Below, piece by piece: positions 37,290-44,805 of a stretch of DNA of 44,805 nucleotides. Both the position numbers and the translations under genes were made by a program. Numbering within the stretch: the stretch's first letter is position 1; each line of letters opens with the position of its first letter. Below the pieces are notes generated by a model. It was not told where the DNA came from and did not search any database. It was given only the letters and a program-made list of their open reading frames with translations. This DNA is from Circinella minor (lineage: Eukaryota; Mucoromycota; Mucoromycetes; Mucorales; Lichtheimiaceae): NCBI GenBank assembly GCA_016758965.1, contig JAEPRB010000295.1, positions 1 through 44,805 on the forward strand, given 5' to 3'.

Positions 37290-39340
37290 TTATTGTTGTT
37301 GGGGTAACTTTGGTTTATATTTTATAATAAGTAAAGCTGTACCAGACATTGTCATTAATGAACAAATAGCCCACATCATAGATGTTGAAAGATCATCCAC
37401 CTAATTATTTATAATAGTAATGTTACGTTATTAATCATAAATGTATTATTTTTATTATTATGGATAATGAAGAGAAAAAGTGTATACTTACATGCCACAT
37501 GATGATACCAACGCCAATATTCATTGGGATTCTTAATAATGTCATAACAGCAGCTCGCGTTTCTTCAGGGATTACTTCAGCTTTTAATGAAGAAAGTGAT
37601 GGATAATAAAGCCCAGTTGAGAATTCAAAAACGTGATAAGCAATAACAAGGATAGGTAACTAATATAAAAAAAAAAAAAATCAAAAATTTAGTCTTTTGA
37701 ATACTCCCCTTTTCTCTCTCCCCCCCCCCTTTTTTGTTGTTGCTTTTCCTCCTCTCTTTCATTTTTTTTAACTGTTATCCACCCCCCCCTTTTTTTATTT
37801 TTACCGAAGCGGATTGATTGTACACCATAGCACCAAATGATGCACTAGCTAATGTAAGTGCACTGATCAATAATCGATCTTTTGTAAACCATGATATTAA
37901 ACGTAATAATAAAGAAGAAGAAGAAGTTATTGATGCTGATGAAGATCGACGTTCTAATGCTTGAAATGAAAGTGATCCCATCATAACAGCAAACATCATT
38001 GTTGAAAATAAATAACCTAAAGGTAATTCTTGATTTTTTTCATCTGTACCCACTTAAAAAAAAAAATGTGTGTCTGTGAGTAATTTTTTATTGTATCCAT
38101 GGTAGTTTTCAGTGCATACATGTGGTGTAACCTTAAAAAAAATCAAATAAAAACATACCATATATTGCAGCAGCATTTTCAATAGCTGGTGTATAAAGAA
38201 GAACAAATATATACATGGCACATTCAAAAGCGGTTTGTGCTGCTCCCAATATAAGTATATTTGAATCTATTTTAAATAATTTTATATAACAGATTAATAT
38301 ATATATATATATATATATACATGTACTGAACCTTTATGTTATTTTACCTCTCCATAAAGCTTGAAGGCCTTCCATTAAAGTACGTGTCAATTGAATTTTT
38401 CCAGTACTCATTTCACCATAATTTTCAGCAAATGACGAACTAATTATGCCTGCTGCAACTGTTACTAATCCCATGGAAACGATAAAGGGAGCTGTATAAC
38501 CCCACAGATCGACTACACCATTGGCAACAATACCAGCAATAATAGCAACAAGTCCATTCAAGAATGTAGCTTTACCAAAAGTACGTGCCATCCAATCACC
38601 TGGTAAATTTTCTGCTGTATGTTCGGCTACATACCATGCTTCAAATACACTATATTGCATAGAAGCTGCCATACCTGATAAAATATGAGATATGAATAAT
38701 AATGGATAATTATTTCCAAGACGTAAAAGTAATGATATAAATGATGTAACACAAAATAATAAACAGCCTCGTCTTCGTCCCCTTTTTTTTTTTTTAATAA
38801 AATGTTGTCAAACGACAAAAAAAAAAAAAAAAAGCAAAAAGTTAGTTTTTGTAAATAACTTTCACTTTTTTGTACACGAAAATTTCATTTCTCAAAAATA
38901 ACAAAACCTATTCACACATATACAAACTATATACATATTTCATATCCAAAGATAAAGTTCCCCGTAAAAAAAAATAAAAGAATATTTACCAAGAGTCTGC
39001 TAAACTACCAGCAGCTGTGCCTCCTATAGCCCCACTAACAAACCCTGTTAAAAAAAGAAACGCAATTTTAACAAGGTCGAATCCATAAGATTGATATAAC
39101 TTGTATAAATAAGGTCCTTGTAACCAATCAGCACCTATATAGTTATAGACATTGTGTTGAAGTGTTAATGACCAAAGGTTTTCAAAATATATTTTCGAAA
39201 AAAAAAATAAAGGTGTTTTTTTTTCTGGTACCCATGACAACTAAATAGACGGATAGGTATCTATATTGTAAGGATTGAAATCGTTTTGATTGTTGTGAAT
39301 CATCTGGTTGTGATTCTACATCCATGGACTCCATAGTCAT
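37290..39340 (-). CDS. MFSD5-type major facilitator (molybdate-anion transporter family)
   Basis: Seven exons (39340-39232, 39134-38990, 38781-38348, 38266-38159, 38052-37805, 37659-37492, 37400-37290) give 440 residues. An acidic N-terminus (MTMESMDVESQPDD) leads into about twelve hydrophobic segments. Family hallmarks are GADWLQGPYLYKLYQSYGF in helix 1-2, GAIGGTAAGSLADSWGRRRGC (the MFS loop 2-3 motif), SVFEAWYVAEH, GDWMARTFGKATFLNG and EFSTGLYYPSLSSLKAEVIPEETRA. These place it in the MFS_5/MFSD5 family, whose studied members import molybdate. Substrate here is inferred only. Two introns end in AAG, and the first donor is GTACCA. It is intact, with no truncation. It lies between unrelated genes on the same strand, with 385 bp to the GTPase stop. 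Confidence 0.9.
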
Positions 39341-39725
39341 TATATTTCCCTTGATTAGACAAACGTTTAAAAATAAATAAAAATAGAAAAACGCGCTCTC
39401 TTTTTTAGTCTTTTTTTTTTTAAGTGAGTGTGGGAAGGAGTGGTAGTATGTTTTATATTTTTTTAGTGTTATAAATATAAGTGTAATAATAGTAGTTCCA
39501 AATTTATAGTGCCTCCCCCCCTTTTTTTTTTTTGCTCGTTGTTATGCAAATTAAAAAAAAAAAATTAAAAAATCAAGTTCCGATGTAACTTTCCTCTTTT
39601 GGTAAACTCGAATGTAGTATTTTGGGTCCATCACTTTTTAAGCTAAATGGTTTTCATCCACTATGTGATTCATGGCAGTCTATAGCGTCATTCAATTAAT
39701 AGACAAATTAAAAAAAAAAAAACTT
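39341..39725. other. Intergenic: transporter promoter, GTPase 3' flank
   Basis: No gene seen. Oligo-T and oligo-A tracts only. Confidence 0.7.
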
Positions 39726-42308
39726 TTATTTTTTACTCTTTTTATCAGGTGTATTATTGTTTGTATCATTATTTGTGATTGAAGATTTGCTACTAATTGC
39801 TATAGCTGTTCTATAACAAATAACATTATTAGAATTATTTATAACAGCTTCTTCTGAAAGCTATCATATTAAAAAGAAAAAAGGGTATATGATATTAGAA
39901 TTTTACACAACAAACAGTGATTATTTCTAAAAAAAAAAAAAAAAAAGAAAGATTTACATACCCTCATATTACCAACTGTTTCAGCATAAAGATAATATTT
40001 ATCAATCTCAGCATGTAGAATCTTTGCGAATCCACGAACGGTTGTTCCAGGCCAGACAAGAATACAATCTCTGAAAGCACCAGGCTTTGTAGAGTTAGTT
40101 GAACTAAATGTAGATACATTTTTGACAGGATATACTGGTGATACACCTAATAATTCAATGGCTTTTCCAAGAACTTCTTGTACTCCAGTTGAACCATATC
40201 TAAATAATACCAAATCTATACCAAGATTTTTTTTTTTTTTTGCGATTTAATAACTTCTATCTCCCCCCTTTTATTCACTATTTAGTTTTCGTTTATTTAC
40301 CTTGTACTTTTTCTACACGACTGATTTATATTATAAAAGTAAATATCAAAACAATAAGAAAAAAATAATCCTTCTTTTTTTTTGTTTGTTAATTTTATAA
40401 CTTACTTTTTCAATTTATCATCCATTGGCTTTAAATCTGAATCAGGCTACATATATATATATATATTATGTCATGAAAAAAAAACCATAAGTAAATCTTG
40501 TTCTTTTACTCTTAGGTATGTATATATATATATATATATTTACCAGATCCTCTTTAGTTTCTACAATATCTGTTCCATCTATATATTTAATATAATTTTG
40601 TTTTCGAATTTTTCGTAAAAAGTTTTCTGCAAGTGCACTTGTCAAGACCAGCTTGTTCTATATATATATATTAATTAGATTTTGAAAGAAAAAAAATTAT
40701 TAAATAGTACGTTCCTGACTGTAGAATTCATAAACTATTATTATGTACCTGATCATACTTTCGCATGATTTTTGTAATATTTTTATCTGAATCGGGCATA
40801 TCAATCTTGTTTAATGCCTATGTAAATCAGTAACAAAAAGAACATATTAAAATTAACATCACACCATCTTTGTACCCAAATCTATATATATAAGTTTAAA
40901 TATTCAAACATACTATAACGGTTGGAAATCGGACATCCATAAAATTATCAACCACTTTCTTTACAGTTTCTTCATCCCACGTTTCTAAAGGTGTTTTAAT
41001 TCCACTTTTATCCATTGCTTTTTGTACCACACTTGCAACTGAACCATAACCTAATAAAAAGTTATTGGATTAGTGAATACACCATAACCCTTCTTTTTTT
41101 AAATTAAAATTTGATCTTACCAGAAAATTGGGTTTGTAATGTATCAACAACATTGCTTTCTACAATTGATTTTTTTTAACAAATTATAAGTATTCCCTTT
41201 TCTTTTTTTTTTGATTTTTTTTTTTTACTCTGATATGTAGTACGATAGAAAAAAAATGTATCAATCAGTCCCTCCCCCACATACTTATTGCAACATGTCG
41301 TCGAACAATTCCACTCCAACGTTTTAATAAATTATTTGTGATCCAAGTATGAATTTCCAAACGTAACCAATTTATATCGTTAATTGGATCATATCCTTCT
41401 GCTTCTTTTCCATTTTGATCCGTTGTACCACTGACATCCACCACATGAATTAATGCATTGGCATGTCGCAAATCATCAAGGAACTGGTTACCTAGATAGA
41501 ATAGATATATGGATTAATTATAAATTCTAACTTCCCCCCCAACTAAACTCAATGGAAATCATTATAAGTTCAAGAGTAAGAATATATAGATGTAATATTT
41601 ACCTAGACCCAAACCAGTGGATGCACCAGGTACAAGACCTGCTACCTATAAAAATAGATGTAAATACCGAATTAATTACATTATGATTTCATTCATAAGA
41701 ATTTTCCTGTTCTTCTTCTCTTTTTGATCTTACATCCATCATTTGTATAGGTACAAAACGAGTACCTTCAACACATCGACCTATCATATTATTTTTTCCA
41801 TCCACACATAAACACATCAGCGAATCCCAAATGATGTTACAACAGACATATATATATATATATCACTCTCCCTCCATATATATGAATTCAATTCACTTTA
41901 CCATATCTTGGTCGACATTGATCTTGTTTTCCGTATTTTTTACAAGGACATTCTACTGGTACATAACTTACACCATGATTTGGTTTAATAGTTGTAAAGG
42001 GATAGTTGCCTAGGTAACATATATTGAATTCGTCAGGTCTCGAATGAATAGTGTCATTTTTTTTTATCCAAGATTCTTTCAGGAAGAGTTATCAAACTTA
42101 CCCACTTTGGCAGTAGCATCAGAGACTATATATATATATATTAAAAAAAATTCGTGTTGAGTTATTCTGTGGTTAGGTTGACAACTTTTCACTCATGAGG
42201 AGCTTTTTTTTAAGGGGAGGCAAATTAAAGTAAATCATTACCTGCATTTAAAAAGGATGATTTTCCTGCTGATGGTTTACCAACACATGCTAAAAGAATC
42301 TCTTTCAT
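39726..42308 (-). CDS. Ygr210-type Obg-family GTPase with TGS domain
   Basis: 14 exons (42308-42242, 42125-42102, 42009-41902, 41780-41734, 41645-41603, 41491-41285, 41159-41121, 41050-40914, 40817-40749, 40657-40544, 40446-40406, 40320-40301, 40215-39962, 39860-39726) give 434 residues. The P-loop is GKPSAGKS at 10-17, the G2 region [12 protein letters not shown]3 DVAGL in [12 protein letters not shown], and G4 NKID. The cysteine-bearing [19 protein letters not shown] segment between switch I and G3 is typical of the archaeal/fungal Ygr210 subgroup. [20 protein letters not shown] leads into a TGS domain ([19 protein letters not shown]). Obg-family members usually act around the ribosome; the role of this subgroup is not established. 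A 45-residue polar tail ends it. Exons of 20 and 24 nt occur. The 5' end faces the quinone oxidoreductase. Confidence 0.92.
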
Positions 42309-42601
42309 TTTTTTTATTTTTTATTTTTTATTTTTACAAGAAAATGTTTTTAAAATGGCTTTATCTATTAGTTCCCAAAAAGTCACGATATTTACGATAA
42401 TTGATAAAAGATTCGCCGATACCACTACACTCTTTTTTTTTGACAAGTTAGTCCCATTCTCTCCCATTTAAGGTTTTAGCTATAATTTTCCCGCATCATT
42501 TCTCACACCCATTGCGTCTTTTTTTTTTTTTTTGGTTCCCTCTTTCTTTTCGCTCTTTTTATCTTTTTTCTTCGCTTTCTTTCTTTTAATAATATTTTAT
42601 A
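42309..42601. promoter_or_regulatory. 293-bp bidirectional promoter (GTPase / quinone oxidoreductase)
   Basis: The two start codons point away from each other across 293 bp. The left half is T-rich; the right half has TTTTCCCGCATC (42487-42498) followed by a CT-rich tract up to the oxidoreductase ATG. No TATA box is obvious. Confidence 0.6.
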
Positions 42602-44058
42602 ATGGCAACTATGAAGGCAATTGTAGTTGAAGAAACGGGTGGTGTTGACAAGTTGACTTATAAAGACATTCCTATTCCTCAACCTAAAGAAGGAACTGTT
42701 GTTATCAAAAATCATTTTATTGGTATGAAATAAAAAGGACTCTGAAAAAAAAAAGCGTGTTTTTAGGCTTTAAAATCAAAGTATTATGTATATGTTGACT
42801 TTTATCTACTTTTTTTTTTTTGACAAATAGGTATAAACTATATTGATACATATCATCGAAGTGGTCTTTATACACTACCTCTTCCATTTGTTCTTGGCCG
42901 TGAAAGGTAACATATATATTTTATATAAAAAAAAGGCATGCATGCTTACTAAGCATTTTTTTTTGTGAATTTAGTGCTGGTGAAATTTCTGCTGTTGGTC
43001 CTGGTGTTGAAGGCTTTAAAGTAGGTGATCGTGTTGTCTATATTGGTGGTTCCACTTATGCTGAATATTCAGAAGGCAAGGTGGATGCAGTTGAAAAGAT
43101 TACCAATGATATTTCATATGAAACAGCTGCTGCTATTGGTATTCAAGCATTAACTGCTTGGACATTAGTTCGTGAATCATACCCTGTCAAAAAAGGAGGT
43201 AAAAATATAAATATGTTAAAATTCATGGGATATAATATAAATGATGAATTTGGAGGAGATAAAAGAAAAAAAATATATTTATTTCATTTTCTTTTTTGTT
43301 ATTATAAAGCAATAATTAATTTGATTCATCTACTTTGAATTTTTTTTTTCTACTCGTCATCTTTATAGATTATATCCTCGTTCATGCAGCTGCTGGAGGC
43401 GTAGGTTTATTATTGTGTCAATTGTCCAAGTACCTTGGTGCTACTGTCATTGGTACTGTGAGCTCTGCTGAAAAAGCTGCGCTCGCACGCGAAAATGGTG
43501 CAGATTATGTAATCAATTATACTGAAGAAGATGTTGTTGCCAAGGTCAATGAAATTACCAACGGATTAGGTTGTCATGGTATTTTCGATGGTGTTGGAAA
43601 ATCTACATGGGATATCTCTTTACAATCTGCTCGTCGTCTTGGCTCAGTTATTAGTTTTGGTAATGCGAGTGGTGTTGTTCCTCCCGTAAGTTAATTTCTT
43701 TCACTTTGATTTTTCTTTTTTTTTCTCTTTAACTATTAATCTGTTAAATATTTTATAATACAAAAACAAACTCAACTTTTATATTTTGCATTGACAATTT
43801 CAATTTTATTTTTGTTAGATTTCTATTTCGATTTTGGCTCAAAAGAATCTTAAGATTATGCGTCCCGCGTTATACAATTATCTGGCAACACGTGAAGAAT
43901 CCCATAAATGGTGGGGTGAAGTGTTTGAATTGTTGGCCAAGGGTGTGATTAAAACACATATTTATAAAGTTTACAACCTTGAAGATGCTAAACAAGCACA
44001 TATTGATATTGAAAGTCGTAAGACAACTGGCAAACTTTTGCTTAAAGCGACATTGTAA
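42602..44058 (+). CDS. ZTA1: NADPH:quinone oxidoreductase (zeta-crystallin type)
   Basis: Five exons (42602-42722, 42831-42906, 42975-43198, 43369-43685, 43819-44058) give 325 residues, the usual length. It belongs to the zinc-free medium-chain dehydrogenase/reductases that pass one electron at a time from NADPH to quinones and protect against oxidative stress. Visible: the GroES-like fold (VVIKNHFIGINYIDTYHRSG, LGRESAGEISAVGPGV, GDRVVYIGGSTYAEY); the substrate-domain LTAWTLVRESYPVKKG; the NADPH Rossmann motif VHAAAGGVGLLLCQLSKYLG; TVSSAEKAALARENGADYVINY; and the C-terminal DAKQAHIDIESRKTTGKLLL. No structural zinc cysteines are present. Cytosolic by default (no presequence). All residues expected of the family are intact. 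Confidence 0.94.
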
Positions 44059-44805
44059 TTTTAAAACGAAAAGAACTCGTTTCACTTGTATATCATATTT
44101 AATAAACACAAATGTATTTTGAAAATACCCTTTGTAGTTTTTGTTTCTACAATTCAAATTGTTACCAAATATTTGGTTCATATATATATTTCATTATCCC
44201 TTTTTTTTTCGCAAGTAGTCTATGGTTAATTAAAGTCGTTAATCATTTAACTCTCAAGAGGTAGCTTCTAGCTATTAGTGATCAATCAACTGTCATATCA
44301 ATCAAAACGTAATAAAAAAGGAAAGTGTAATCTTTTTTCTATTTATATTGAGTCCTAATCACCGTCAGCAGGATAAATGGTAATATGCGTGTATGTATGT
44401 ACATGTATAGTCTTTCTATCCGTAACGATTGTGTAGATTATATGATAATAAAAGGAGAATGTTTAGATTAGTTTTTGTGTGGCTGATCATATGATATATA
44501 AAAAAAACTGATATAATAAGAAAATAGAATGTCTCACTCATACAAAAACCTTACGACAAAGATACTGAAAAAAATACTCTCATCCAGTATAAATCAAGGA
44601 ATGATTGAAATGATAGTTATGTAGTAACTTATTAACAATTATACTATTATAATAGAATATATGTGCCATTCCATTTTAATTATCCACTTTTCTTTGCTTT
44701 ACTATAAATAATCCAATAAATAAACACTGCCTCTCTTTGTGTGCTTTCATTAATATACTTGTAATATTTTTACTACTGTTGCTAACATAGTATTCTTATT
44801 GAATT
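44059..44805. other. 3' flank and intergenic end of window
   Basis: An AATAAA word at 44101-44106, 43 bp after the oxidoreductase stop, is the likely polyadenylation signal. I see no gene in the remaining 700 bp. The sequence is AT-rich but with few homopolymers. Confidence 0.6.
44101..44106 (+). terminator. AATAAA polyadenylation signal-like word
   Basis: Canonical hexamer 43 bp downstream of the oxidoreductase stop codon, in the expected position for 3'-end formation. Confidence 0.5.

Overview
The window is nuclear DNA of an early-diverging fungus, most likely Mucoromycota (Mucorales-like); that placement is inference. The evidence is very AT-rich intergenic DNA full of poly(A/T) tracts and TA, GA, TG and TTA microsatellites, no bacterial-style operons, and genes cut by many short introns (mostly about 40-110 nt, GT-AG). 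The gene set is typically fungal: PX-PH phospholipase D, a GRAM-VASt sterol transporter, HMG-CoA reductase, Tsr4, a Ygr210-type GTPase and a globin. I rebuilt 14 protein-coding genes with 88 introns. Every model keeps an open frame across its junctions and ends in a stop.

Layout. 0.3-8.8 kb, minus strand: Tsr4/PDCD2, acetyl-CoA synthetase, and a GRAM-VASt membrane sterol transporter. 9.8-11.4 kb, plus strand: cyclin C and a very small Swi5 recombination mediator 83 bp behind it. 11.4-16.0 kb: a 4.5 kb stretch with no recognisable gene. It contains an island of higher GC (13.3-13.95 kb) built of direct repeats. 16.0-30.5 kb, plus strand: a 21-exon phospholipase D, HMG-CoA reductase, a SigF/NTF2-like protein and a globin with an acidic insert. 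30.8-42.3 kb, minus strand: acetoacetyl-CoA thiolase with a mitochondrial-type presequence, a coiled-coil tail-anchored (KASH-like) protein, an MFSD5-type transporter and a 14-exon Ygr210-type Obg GTPase. 42.6-44.1 kb, plus strand: a zeta-crystallin-type quinone oxidoreductase that shares a divergent promoter with the GTPase.

How the genes work together. Three enzymes of acetyl-CoA/mevalonate metabolism (acetyl-CoA synthetase, thiolase, HMG-CoA reductase) and a sterol transporter lie within 31 kb, interleaved with unrelated housekeeping genes. The 5' regions of the synthetase and the thiolase share a 16-base word. This may be chance. It is not a classical biosynthetic cluster.

I did not find a clearly new defence or mobile system. 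The parts least explained by known families are the repeat island at 13.3-13.95 kb, the KASH-like gene, the globin insert, and the unusual splicing: micro-exons of 12-24 nt, AAG acceptors, and TA-repeat tracts at 3' splice sites.
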